Assembly: GCA_934155645.1 (NCBI GenBank)
Contig: CAKPHC010000006.1
Location: forward strand, 48,963-112,962
Direction: 5' to 3'
DNA from: an uncultured Bacilli bacterium
GTDB taxonomy: Bacteria; Bacillota_I; Bacilli_A; RF39; UBA660
Length of the DNA stretch: 64,000 nucleotides
The position numbers were made by a program, and so were the translations under genes. Each line of letters opens with the position of its first letter. The first letter of the stretch is position 1. Under the pieces are notes generated by a model. That model did no database searches and was not told where the DNA came from. It saw only the letters and a list, made by a program, of their open reading frames with translations. Positions 52,823-61,843 of this stretch are shown piece after piece.

Positions 52823-52937
52823 ATTTTCACCTTCCTTATTATTATTTTATCATATTTGCAGAAAATAAAAAGAGTATTTTAATATCATTAAATATTTAGA
52901 AAAGTTCTCTTCAAGTTATATATATTGCTAATGTTAC

Positions 52938-54026
52938 TCAACAACTATTTCTAGATATATTTAAAAGAATTCCGATACTAGCCATACTTATTAATAAACT
53001 ACTACCTCCATAACTTAAAAATGGAAGTGTTACACCTGTTACTGGAATTAATCCTACTACTACCATTAAATTCATAACAGCTTGAATCAATATTTGAAAT
53101 GTCATACCAAATGCTAAATACTTACCAAAAGAATCACTACATCTTAGTGATATTCTCATTCCTCTATACAAAATAAATACAAATAAAGATGCTACTATAA
53201 TAATTCCTAAAATACCAAACTCTTCACTGATAATAGAAAATATAAAGTCTGTTTGAGGCTCTGGTAGATAAAAGTGTTTCTGTCTGGAATTTAAAAATCC
53301 CATTCCTAATAAGCCACCTGGCCCTATCGCATACAAAGATTGAATAATTTGAAATCCTGTTCCTAAAGGGTCGTTCCAAGGATTAATAAACGATGTAATT
53401 CTATCCATTCGATAAGGTGCAATTAATATTAAAACTATTATACCAACTACTCCTAAGGCTCCTAGTCCAAAGAAGAATTTCATATTAACACCAGCTACAA
53501 AAAGCATAGCAATAATACTTACTACAATAATCATTCCAGTTCCAAAGTCTGGCTGCAACATAATAAGTCCAAATACTAAAAACAATACTCCTAAGATAGG
53601 AAATACTCCTTTAGTAAGGTCTTTTATAAATTGATTTGATTTAGATAAATATTTACTAGTTAACATAATAAGTCCTAGTTTAGCAAATTCACTAGGTTGT
53701 ATTCCAAAGGAACCTATACCAAACCAGCTTCTACTACCATTTCTTATTTTACCTATTCCAGGGATTAATACTAATATTAGAAGTATGATACAAGCAATAA
53801 ATATAGGAAAAGCCTTTTTTTCATATATTTTGTAATCTATTTTACTAATTAATATCATTAAAAATGTTCCAATTATAATAAATAATCCTTGTTGTTTTAC
53901 ATATTTAAATGCATCATTAAACTTATATTCTGCCCATATGTAAGATGATGAATATATCATTACAAGTCCAAAAAGAATAAGTGCCATTACAGCAAAAAAA
54001 AGATATATATCGATGTTTTTTTTCAA
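52938..54026 (-). CDS. ftsW: SEDS glycosyltransferase (FtsW type)
   Basis: 362 residues from the TTG at 54026 (AGGTGA site five bases upstream; the longer frame runs into mraY). About ten membrane helices; IYSSSYIWAEYKFNDAFKYVKQQ, FGIQPSEFAKLGLIM, LQPDFGTGMII and GLIPVTGVTLPFLSYGGSS are SEDS signatures. It polymerises lipid II with a partner PBP. Its position after mraY and near the PASTA PBP favours FtsW over RodA. Confidence 0.88.
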   Translation of the reverse strand: MKKNIDIYLFFAVMALILFGLVMIYSSSYIWAEYKFNDAFKYVKQQGLFIIIGTFLMILISKIDYKIYEKKAFPIFIACIILLILVLIPGIGKIRNGSRSWFGIGSFGIQPSEFAKLGLIMLTSKYLSKSNQFIKDLTKGVFPILGVLFLVFGLIMLQPDFGTGMIIVVSIIAMLFVAGVNMKFFFGLGALGVVGIIVLILIAPYRMDRITSFINPWNDPLGTGFQIIQSLYAIGPGGLLGMGFLNSRQKHFYLPEPQTDFIFSIISEEFGILGIIIVASLFVFILYRGMRISLRCSDSFGKYLAFGMTFQILIQAVMNLMVVVGLIPVTGVTLPFLSYGGSSLLISMASIGILLNISRNSC

Positions 54027-54046
54027 TAAAATCACCTTTATATATC

Positions 54047-55036
54047 TTATAACCAAACTCCGAAGAATATTCCGGCCATAGTAAGAATTAGTCCTACTAC
54101 CCAGAATAATTTAACTATATCTTGTTCACTCCATCCTAGTTTTTCAAAATGATGATGAAGCGGTGTCATTAAGAATAATTTTTTCTTAAATGTAAATAAC
54201 CAGAATACTTGTAAAATGACACTCAATGTTTCTATTACAAACACACTAGCAACTACAAGTAGCGTTACTTCTCTATGAGTTAAAATAGCAACTGCACCCA
54301 TAACAGCACCAAGTGCTAATGAACCAGTATCACCCATAAATACTTTAGCAGGATAAGTATTATAAATTAAGAATCCAAATAAAGCTCCGGTTAATACAAA
54401 AGTAAATATTCCTATTTCTTCAAATCCTACCATTAATGAAATTAAACTAAATGCAATAAATGCTATAGCAGAAAGTCCACCAGCTAAGCCATCTAATCCA
54501 TCAGTTAAGTTAACTGCGTTACTAGCACCTACTAATATAAATAATAAGAATACTCCGTAGAACCAAGACATTTCAATATGTATACCCAAGGTTGATACAA
54601 TTAACGCTGTCTGTCCTCCATTTTTCATATATAAATAGAAGAATCCTAAAGCAATTAATACTTGTAACAATAATTTTTGAATTGTTGTAAGTCCTTCATT
54701 ATTTTTCTTTTTTAAACTTAAATAATCATCCAAAAAACCAATAAAAGCATATCCAGTAAATACTAAGAGAATAATACCTAAATTAGTTGTAAGTTCTATT
54801 TTTTGGGTTGCTATTAGAAGTAATGTTGCTAAAAGTGTTGGAATGATAAATATTAAACCACCCATAGTAGGAGTTCCCTCTTTTTTCTTATGATTATCTC
54901 CTACAAATATACTTATTCTCTGTCCTACTTTTAGTTTCTTTAAAGCTGGTATTAATAATAAACCTAATACAACTGCTCCTAAAAAACCAATCATTATTGC
55001 GAAAACCGCTTTTGTTAATAATAACATACCTGACAT
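54047..55036 (-). CDS. mraY: Phospho-N-acetylmuramoyl-pentapeptide transferase
   Basis: 329 residues from the ATG at 55036 (GGAGTGA site). About ten membrane helices with the family motifs KKKEGTPTMGGLIFI, GFLDDYLSLKKKNNEG (catalytic Asp pair), NLTDGLDGLAGG, MGDTGSLALGAVMG and LHHHFEKLGWSE. It makes lipid I. Part of a broken cell-wall cluster with the PBP and ftsW. Confidence 0.97.
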   Translation of the reverse strand: MSGMLLLTKAVFAIMIGFLGAVVLGLLLIPALKKLKVGQRISIFVGDNHKKKEGTPTMGGLIFIIPTLLATLLLIATQKIELTTNLGIILLVFTGYAFIGFLDDYLSLKKKNNEGLTTIQKLLLQVLIALGFFYLYMKNGGQTALIVSTLGIHIEMSWFYGVFLLFILVGASNAVNLTDGLDGLAGGLSAIAFIAFSLISLMVGFEEIGIFTFVLTGALFGFLIYNTYPAKVFMGDTGSLALGAVMGAVAILTHREVTLLVVASVFVIETLSVILQVFWLFTFKKKLFLMTPLHHHFEKLGWSEQDIVKLFWVVGLILTMAGIFFGVWL

Positions 55037-55165
55037 GTTTATCACTCCAAATCCGTACCTATGATTATACTATAAATATAAGGTAATTTGTTTATAAAAT
55101 TGCGCATTAGACAATTAGTTGACATAAAAATTACTATATTTCTATATAAATATATTCATTTAATT

Positions 55166-55681
55166 TTATATTAATAACTTTTTATATTCACTTATTGCCA
55201 TTAACATCTCTGATACTATTATCTCATTAATTGGATTGTTTTCAATACTACTATCTAGTATTTTTTCTATTTCATCTAATGGGACATATACTAATTTAAA
55301 GGCTCCTTCTTTTTCTTCTTCTGTATAATTGGTTTTATCAAGATTAAATTCTTCATCTAATGGAATATAAAAATAGTAGATTATAGATAGTCTGTTTTCA
55401 TCAGAACCATGATAGTTTTTAGTGTATTGTTCTATTTTAAAATATGGTAATAAATTACTAGTATCTACATCAATTCCTGCTTCTTCCATTATTTCACGAT
55501 GTAGGCATTCTTCTATTGTTTCACGAGATTCTAAATGGCCTCCTGGAAATTGATAACTTCCATATGAATACCCTAATAGTATTTCATTTTTAGAATTAAT
55601 TATTAATCCTTTTACTCTTGTTACAGTACTAGTTATATCATCTATAGTTAAATTATCTTTATTATAAGTATACTCCGTCAT
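55166..55681 (-). CDS. Nudix hydrolase
   Basis: 171 residues. The Nudix box is complete: GGHLESRETIEECLHREIME then EAGI (about 48-70), with YQFPGGHLE as the substrate-binding lead-in. Substrate unknown (nucleoside diphosphate derivatives). It overlaps the transglutaminase-like gene by TAATG and sits inside the cell-wall cluster. Confidence 0.9.
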   Translation of the reverse strand: MTEYTYNKDNLTIDDITSTVTRVKGLIINSKNEILLGYSYGSYQFPGGHLESRETIEECLHREIMEEAGIDVDTSNLLPYFKIEQYTKNYHGSDENRLSIIYYFYIPLDEEFNLDKTNYTEEEKEGAFKLVYVPLDEIEKILDSSIENNPINEIIVSEMLMAISEYKKLLI

Positions 55682-56619
55682 TATTTACTTTCCCTTTTCA
55701 TTGTCATTACTTTTAATTTTTCTTTTAATTCATTACTGTTAGTACGCCAGTTTTTTTCTAGCATTGAATTTATTCTTTCAGGACTTGTTTTAATAAGCCC
55801 TAATTTATTTTTATATATGTAGCAAAGAGGATTGTCCCCTTCAAACATATAACATGATATTAAGCCTAGGTCATTAATTTCACCATATGATAAGTTATAC
55901 ATAGATAAATGTTGTTTTTCTTCTTCTGATAATACTCTTAATAATAAATCATCAACATATCTTTTGGCTTCACAATCACCATCAAAGTTTTTTAAAAGTT
56001 CATTTTTTACAAAATCTAATTTTACTTCTAGTAATAAACTTCTTCCATAGTATTCCTTTGATAAATTATCAAAATATTCTTTAGTAACTTCTATTCTTTT
56101 ATCAAAGTAACCTTCTTCGCTATATATTTCTAACTTTTTATCCATTTCTTCACATTCTCTTAGTGAGATAATATCGCAGTCATAATCTACTAGGGAGTTG
56201 AATCCAAAATTTTTAGTTTGCATTTTAGATTGGATACGATATAAATCAAGTGTTAAATCTAAAAGATAGTTTTCTTTTTCGTTTACCGTTAATAAAACTG
56301 CTTCATGTGATGCTCTTGTTCGTTTGTTAGGAATATCTCTATTTACTACTTTAGCTTTTACTCCTTCGATTATACCACTGTTAATTGCAAAAGCTAAGAT
56401 AGTTGATATTTGAGAACAAGTTTGATATTTAGATATTTTCCCGTGAAAGTCAATCTTTTTATTAACAATTTTAGGGTCAATCATTACTCTATAATCATAA
56501 CAAAACAATTCGCCTAGTTTCATATACAACCATCTTACTTGATATAATTGTGGTACATCTTCTGGTATATTTAATAATATTAAGTCTAATGAACTAGAAA
56601 TATCATCGTCTATTTTCAT
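55681..56619 (-). CDS. Unknown protein with transglutaminase-like Cys-His-Asp pattern
   Basis: 312 residues from the ATG at 56619 (GGTGA site). KYQTCSQISTILAFAINSG near 78, RASHEAVLLTV near 110 and LLDLTLDLYRI near 124 could supply a Cys-His-Asp triad of a transglutaminase/papain-like fold. The remaining 170 residues are helical and unrecognised. No signal peptide. Read with the Nudix gene (shared TAATG) and downstream of the HipA-like gene. Confidence 0.5.
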   Translation of the reverse strand: MKIDDDISSSLDLILLNIPEDVPQLYQVRWLYMKLGELFCYDYRVMIDPKIVNKKIDFHGKISKYQTCSQISTILAFAINSGIIEGVKAKVVNRDIPNKRTRASHEAVLLTVNEKENYLLDLTLDLYRIQSKMQTKNFGFNSLVDYDCDIISLRECEEMDKKLEIYSEEGYFDKRIEVTKEYFDNLSKEYYGRSLLLEVKLDFVKNELLKNFDGDCEAKRYVDDLLLRVLSEEEKQHLSMYNLSYGEINDLGLISCYMFEGDNPLCYIYKNKLGLIKTSPERINSMLEKNWRTNSNELKEKLKVMTMKRESK

Positions 56620-56649
56620 ATCATTCACCACAATCATTATATCATAACC

Positions 56650-56681
56650 AAAAAGAAAAGAGAAACATTATGATTTCTCTT
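56650..56681 (-). terminator. Terminator of the HipA-like gene
   Basis: Stem AAGAGAAA/TTTCTCTT (56659-56666 and 56674-56681) with T after it on the minus strand. The short distance to the next gene (56619) may allow read-through. Confidence 0.5.
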
Positions 56682-57843
56682 GTAATTTTTTTAATTTATT
56701 AATCTGCCTATTTAACAGAATACACAATCTATTAATTCTTATATCAGAATATCCAGTTAAAGTTTGATACTTGTGTAATAGTTCATCAAACCACTCTACT
56801 ATTCCATCTAATTTATTTAAATCTATTCTTTTAATATCTTTAACAACTTTAATTATCTCATCAAATGGTTTAACTTCATAAAATAATTTTCCTTCATTGG
56901 AAATATGTAATTCTTCTTCATCATAATACTCTATGTTAAGACTTTGACCATTATCAAATATTGGTGCAACATCTAGCCATTTTAATGTATTAACATCTCT
57001 TATAATTCCAAAATTATTAAGATGTCTATCTTCGTTCATAATTATAAAATCTAATATATACATGTTTTCCATTTTTATACGAGCATCTTTTATACCTTCG
57101 GTATCTAGTTTTTTTATGTATTCTTCATAATCGTTAATATTGTCATATCTTTTCATATTTTCTTTAATTTGATGACATGTTACTAATTCAGTATTTATAT
57201 TAATAAAACAGGGACATTTAGATATAACCATATCTTTATATGTATCAAGTGTATATTCAACATGATTAAATCCTAAACGTTTACATATTTCACTTGCTAA
57301 GGCTTCATTAAATGGTTGTAATGTTTCATTTTTATAACCACCTTTTAATAAGTATCTGGTACCATTTTCAATAATCCATGCTTTTTTTAACATTCCGTCT
57401 GTAGTATTATTAGGAGTTCTTAGTGATGCGATATTTTGAATTATTTTACTATTTTTTGATAATGATGCTTCCATAAATTCTAAATAATCAAAGTCATTTT
57501 CAAAGAAATTAATATCATCATATTTGATATTGGAATCCAGTGGCTTTAACCAATATTGGTCAGATAAAGAAAGTCCAAATGATTTGTCTAAAAGTTCAAA
57601 AGGTGCAATAATATTTAATCTGTGCAATAACAAGTCTAACTGGTCTCTCCATGAAGGAATTCCTCTTCCTTTAAACCATTCGCTTAATTTTGTTCTGAAG
57701 GAGTCATCAAGAGTAGCATCTTTTAAAATGTATGGAGCGTAATTAATGTTATAAATTTCATAAACATTGGTGAAAACTCCGGTTGCCGAATCATATTCAG
57801 CTTTTAATACTTCAATGTTTTTATTCATAAGAAGACACTTCAT
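56668..57843 (-). CDS. HipA-like kinase-fold protein
   Basis: 391 residues. The C-terminal half matches the HipA kinase core: FNEALASEICKRLGFNHVEY near 185, IIMNEDRHLNNFGII near 268 (catalytic Asp and metal-binding Asn) and WLDVAPIFDNGQSL near 290 (DFG-equivalent). No HipB-like DNA-binding partner is adjacent. HipA relatives phosphorylate aminoacyl-tRNA synthetases such as GltX; the target here is unknown. It is a lone kinase inside the cell-wall cluster, so a toxin role is not assured. Confidence 0.75.
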   Translation of the reverse strand: MKCLLMNKNIEVLKAEYDSATGVFTNVYEIYNINYAPYILKDATLDDSFRTKLSEWFKGRGIPSWRDQLDLLLHRLNIIAPFELLDKSFGLSLSDQYWLKPLDSNIKYDDINFFENDFDYLEFMEASLSKNSKIIQNIASLRTPNNTTDGMLKKAWIIENGTRYLLKGGYKNETLQPFNEALASEICKRLGFNHVEYTLDTYKDMVISKCPCFININTELVTCHQIKENMKRYDNINDYEEYIKKLDTEGIKDARIKMENMYILDFIIMNEDRHLNNFGIIRDVNTLKWLDVAPIFDNGQSLNIEYYDEEELHISNEGKLFYEVKPFDEIIKVVKDIKRIDLNKLDGIVEWFDELLHKYQTLTGYSDIRINRLCILLNRQINKLKKLQEKS

Positions 57844-57929
57844 GTAACATCACCCACTTACATTATATCAATTTTTTTCTATATATAAAAGATTACTTTT
57901 TAATTGAAATAAGCTTTATTATTTTTATA

Positions 57930-59837
57930 TTAATCTCCTAATAAGAGACGAACTTTTGACGTTGATAAGACTTTTTCACCAGCACTTGGTGATTGTTCTA
58001 TTACTTTATTACCTGTTCCTGTATATTCTACTTCTAATGGATACAATTCCCTAGTTGCTTCTTTTGATGTTTTGCCAATAACGTTAGGTACTACATAATA
58101 AACAGGGTCATCCCATTGTTTTACCTTTTCTATAGCGCCTTCTTGTTTTTCAATACCTAGAGCATCAATTATATCTAATAGTATTCTTCTTGCTATAGGT
58201 GCTGTTGTATAACTCGATAATAGTGCTGTGTTTTTAGGATTATCTATAGCAACATACAAAACAGCTTTAGGGTCATTACTCGGTACTACTGCCATAAACG
58301 ACATAATATAATTGTTAACTAAATATCTTCCATTTTCTACTTTTTGAGCAGTTCCAGTTTTGCCACCTATTCTATATCCATCAATAAAGGCATATTTACC
58401 TCCACCGCGTGCTACTACACTTTCTAGTGCATAACGCATTTTATCACTTGTTTCTTTACTAATTGTTTTTCTAACTAGAGTTTTATCAATACTTTTTATA
58501 ATAGTATCAGTCTCTGGTTCTAGAAAGTTTTTAACAACATATGGCTTATATAAGTTTCCACCATTAACTACTGCTGATACTGCTGTTACTTGTTGAATTG
58601 GAGTTACACTTACTCCTTGGCCAAAAGCAGTAGTTGCAAGTTCTAGCTCACCTACTTTATCGAGTGGAAAGACAATACCTTTGCCTTCTCCATTTAAGTC
58701 AATTCCTGTTTTAGCTCCAAATCCAAATAAATCTATATAAGAAAATAACTTCTCTTTTCCTAGTAATTGACCCATTTTAACGAATCCTGGGTTGCAAGAG
58801 TTTTCTAATACTTGCAAAAATGTTTGAAGGCCATGACCTCCTGCCTTCCAGCAACCTATTCTAGCACCACCTATATGAACTGAGCCGGAATCAAAGAAAG
58901 TATCTTTTTCTAAATCTATTACTCCTTCTTCAATTGCTGCTGAAGTAGTGATTATCTTGAAAGTAGAACCCGGTTCATATGAAGCCCATATAGGTAAATT
59001 TCTACTTAGTACTTCCATAGAATAATTACTATAATTGTTAGAATCATAAGTAGGCCTACTACTCATCCCCAGTATTTCTCCTGTGTTCGGGTCCATTACT
59101 ACGGCTAGTGCCATGTCGGGATTAAACATATCTACAACATTACTTAGTTCTCGCTCTAGTGATTTTTGAATGTTATAATCTATTGTTAATTGAATATCAA
59201 TCCCTGACTGTGGTTGTTCATATATTTCAGATATATTAAGATTATTTCCTTTAGCATCTGAAAAGTATTTAATAGCACCATTTTCTCCGGTTAGGTAGTT
59301 ATCATATTCTAGTTCAAGTCCAGATAACCCTTGATTATCAATACCTACATAACCTAGAACATGAGAAAGACTACTGCCGTATGGATAATATCTTTTAGAT
59401 TCTTTTACTAAATAAACTCCATCTAGTTTTAAATTAGCTATTTTATCTGCCACCTCATAAGACAATTGCCTACCTTCTGGGTGGACACGTTCAATGGAAG
59501 TTTGTTTATACACATGTTTATCCATTTCTTTTTTAGACACATTAAGAATTTCTGCTAAAAGCGTTGATGCTTTTTCTTTATCAGATATTTGACTAGGAAT
59601 AAGTACTAAACTAGTAGTTGTAATGTTATCAGCTAATACTACTCCATTTCTGTCTAATATTCTTCCTCTATCAGCAGCTATTGGAAGTTCCCTACTCCAC
59701 AAATCATTTGCAAGTGTATTAAGTTTGCTATAGTTAATTAACTGAACGTATGCAACCTTAAAAATTATTACTATAAACATAGCAGTTATTATCAATAATA
59801 CTATTCTTATTCTTTTATCAATACTTTTAAAAAACAT
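57930..59837 (-). CDS. Class B penicillin-binding protein with PASTA domain (FtsI/SpoVD type)
   Basis: 635 residues from the ATG at 59837 (GGTGAA site). Membrane anchor (IRIVLLIITAMFIVIIFKVAY), dimerisation domain, transpeptidase domain with STFK near 290 (catalytic Ser), SCNPGF, KTGTAQK near 493, and one C-terminal PASTA domain (YVVPNVIGKTSKEATREL...). It cross-links septal peptidoglycan with FtsW. A single PASTA makes it SpoVD/PBP2B-like; the vegetative or spore role cannot be told. Heads the local cell-wall cluster. Confidence 0.92.
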   Translation of the reverse strand: MFFKSIDKRIRIVLLIITAMFIVIIFKVAYVQLINYSKLNTLANDLWSRELPIAADRGRILDRNGVVLADNITTTSLVLIPSQISDKEKASTLLAEILNVSKKEMDKHVYKQTSIERVHPEGRQLSYEVADKIANLKLDGVYLVKESKRYYPYGSSLSHVLGYVGIDNQGLSGLELEYDNYLTGENGAIKYFSDAKGNNLNISEIYEQPQSGIDIQLTIDYNIQKSLERELSNVVDMFNPDMALAVVMDPNTGEILGMSSRPTYDSNNYSNYSMEVLSRNLPIWASYEPGSTFKIITTSAAIEEGVIDLEKDTFFDSGSVHIGGARIGCWKAGGHGLQTFLQVLENSCNPGFVKMGQLLGKEKLFSYIDLFGFGAKTGIDLNGEGKGIVFPLDKVGELELATTAFGQGVSVTPIQQVTAVSAVVNGGNLYKPYVVKNFLEPETDTIIKSIDKTLVRKTISKETSDKMRYALESVVARGGGKYAFIDGYRIGGKTGTAQKVENGRYLVNNYIMSFMAVVPSNDPKAVLYVAIDNPKNTALLSSYTTAPIARRILLDIIDALGIEKQEGAIEKVKQWDDPVYYVVPNVIGKTSKEATRELYPLEVEYTGTGNKVIEQSPSAGEKVLSTSKVRLLLGD

Positions 59838-59875
59838 ATTTTTCACCTATTAATTTATATGTAAAAAATATGCTT

Positions 59876-60367
59876 TTATTTTATTATTTCATCTAATCTT
59901 TTTATTTTTCGATATACCTTATTTTCTTGATGCCAACCATCAATGTCGCTTCCATCTTTATTGAAAAATATAGGTATTCCTCCTTTACTATTCCAGTCAT
60001 CAAGATTATGCACAGTATCATCTATTAAAATATTGCCAATTGGATTTACTATATCCGTTTTCTTTAAGGTATAAGGTGCTAGATAAACACTGCTTGTCAC
60101 ACCTAAATTTCTTAATTTTCTTATCTTTGCAGTACCTTCATTTTCCATAGAGTGTATTTTGGTAAGTATCGCCACGTCTTCTCTAGTTCGTTTTAATATT
60201 TCAATCGCATCATTTATTATTTCACTGTTATCTAAAATATTATTCCAATCTATATTTTGAATATATTTTAATTTTATACTTTCACTTTTTACTTCAAGCT
60301 TTCTGTATCCTTCAAATAAAAGAGATTCCGATTCAAATATAACCCCATCAAAATCAACATATATCAT
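59876..60367 (-). CDS. HAD-like phosphatase
   Basis: 163 residues. Motif I is MIYVDFDGVIFES (D5, D7); motif II-type VAILTK near 66; motif III/IV NILIDDTVHNLDDW near 112. The compact size resembles NT5C-type deoxyribonucleotidases. 11 bp after the kinase-like gene, so likely co-transcribed. Substrate unknown. Confidence 0.78.
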   Translation of the reverse strand: MIYVDFDGVIFESESLLFEGYRKLEVKSESIKLKYIQNIDWNNILDNSEIINDAIEILKRTREDVAILTKIHSMENEGTAKIRKLRNLGVTSSVYLAPYTLKKTDIVNPIGNILIDDTVHNLDDWNSKGGIPIFFNKDGSDIDGWHQENKVYRKIKRLDEIIK

Positions 60368-60378
60368 ATTATTACCTC

Positions 60379-61269
60379 CTACTTATACTTTGATGTTTTT
60401 TGATAAATCATTTTCTTAGAACGTCCAATCTGTTCATAAGTTAGTGATGACAAATACATCTCTGGATTGACATTTTTCTTATTTATAACTAAATTTCCAA
60501 ATGCTTCTAATAGATTTGGATTAAGTTTTAAATCATCAAGATAATTCAAATATTTATAAAATTCAAGGATTGACATCCTATCAACATTATCACCATATAA
60601 ATAGTTTAAAATCATAATATTATAGCAATATAAATCACTGTTACTATCTGCTATCACATGAGCGTATATTGAATCATCTTGATTGATATTATACTTACCA
60701 TTAACGTTATTTAACAAGGAACTGGCAGTTAAAAATCTGGCAGGTGATGAATTGTTATTGGCAATTTTACAACTATCTAGGTCAATTACGTATAATTGTC
60801 TCTTTTGTTCATTTACAATGAAATTTGAATCATGTAAATCGTTTATGTATAAATCTTTTAATGGACTATATTTCCTTATAACATGCATTTGTTCTAATAA
60901 TTCACCTATTTTTTTCAAATAATAAATCTTCTCTTTATAATCCTTGGATTTGTCATTTAGAATATCAGTTAAATTAGTTCCTTCTACAAATGGTACAGTA
61001 AAACCTTTTATATCACCAGAAACTGATATTAAATAATCAGGTTTATAAAAAGAATCTGGTAAATATTCCTTATATGTATCTAACATTTCAATAGTATATA
61101 ATTTGTTTGCAAATACTTTACCACTTTCATAGTGCAGTTTTTTTATTATTTTGTGAGCACCACGATAATTAAAATCATATATTCTACCTTCGGTGTTAGT
61201 GCTTTCTTTAGACAACTTCAAAGGTTCAAGTTGTTCAAACTTAGATTTAGAAAGAGTTATAATTTTCAT
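60379..61269 (-). CDS. Protein-kinase-like fold protein
   Basis: 296 residues. A kinase core is readable: GAHKIIKKL (ATP-site Lys) near 34, GFTVPFVEGTNL hinge near 85, the catalytic-loop INDLHDSNFIV near 142 and YVIDLDSCKI near 160 (metal Asp). The catalytic loop has HDSNF, close to ABC1/APH types (HxDxxxxN). Substrate unknown. Paired with the HAD-like phosphatase. Confidence 0.7.
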   Translation of the reverse strand: MKIITLSKSKFEQLEPLKLSKESTNTEGRIYDFNYRGAHKIIKKLHYESGKVFANKLYTIEMLDTYKEYLPDSFYKPDYLISVSGDIKGFTVPFVEGTNLTDILNDKSKDYKEKIYYLKKIGELLEQMHVIRKYSPLKDLYINDLHDSNFIVNEQKRQLYVIDLDSCKIANNNSSPARFLTASSLLNNVNGKYNINQDDSIYAHVIADSNSDLYCYNIMILNYLYGDNVDRMSILEFYKYLNYLDDLKLNPNLLEAFGNLVINKKNVNPEMYLSSLTYEQIGRSKKMIYQKTSKYK

Positions 61270-61319
61270 ATTAATCTTCTCCTCCTTGTTAGTTGTTTAT
61301 TATATCATCTATTCTTCCA

Positions 61320-61349
61320 AATTAAAAGTCATACTTTTACGTATGACTT
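61320..61349 (-). terminator. Terminator of the PH-domain gene
   Basis: Nine-bp stem AAGTCATAC/GTATGACTT (61326-61334 and 61341-61349) followed on the minus strand by T. Confidence 0.75.
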
Positions 61350-61743
61350 AGTTATTTCCTATTTGTTCAATGAGCCTAAAATAAGTTTCTCTTATTTCTG
61401 CTTTATCCTGTGATGATGTGTTACGTATAGTTAATGTTAATTGGTAACCACTATCCATTGAGAAAAGTAAACTTGTACTTGTTTCCTTATATTCAATTGC
61501 TGATGATGAAATATTCGCATATGGGAAAAAGTGTATTTTTTTAGTTCCTCCAAATAATCCTTTTTGAACAAAAATAATTATTTTTCTATCAGTTAATAAT
61601 AGTTTTTTTCTAAATGATGAATAACTACACCAAATTGTTTCATCTTTTTCTACATAGTCAAATACAAATGCTGGTAACTCTTTTACACTTATCTTTTTAG
61701 TAAAATTACAATATGCTAATTCTTTATATTTAATATAAGACAT
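61348..61743 (-). CDS. Bacterial PH-like domain protein
   Basis: 131 residues. The central part KKLLLTDRKIIIFVQKGLFGGTKKIHFFPYANISSSAI has the strand-loop pattern of bacterial PH domains (bPH: L-T-x-x-R-I-I/V...). No membrane segment. Function unknown; such proteins often respond to stress or membranes. GGTGAGA site. Monocistronic. Confidence 0.6.
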   Translation of the reverse strand: MSYIKYKELAYCNFTKKISVKELPAFVFDYVEKDETIWCSYSSFRKKLLLTDRKIIIFVQKGLFGGTKKIHFFPYANISSSAIEYKETSTSLLFSMDSGYQLTLTIRNTSSQDKAEIRETYFRLIEQIGNN

Positions 61744-61799
61744 ATTCTCACCTTCTATATTATTACTAAATTAAGTTTATCATAGAAGAATTGTAAACA

Positions 61800-61833
61800 A
61801 AAGAAAAAAGTTAAGAATTGACATCTTAACTTT
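61800..61833 (-). terminator. Terminator of the large surface protein gene
   Basis: Ten-bp stem AAAGTTAAGA/TCTTAACTTT (61807-61816 and 61824-61833) followed on the minus strand by T. Confidence 0.8.
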
Positions 61834-61843
61834 ACAAATATTT

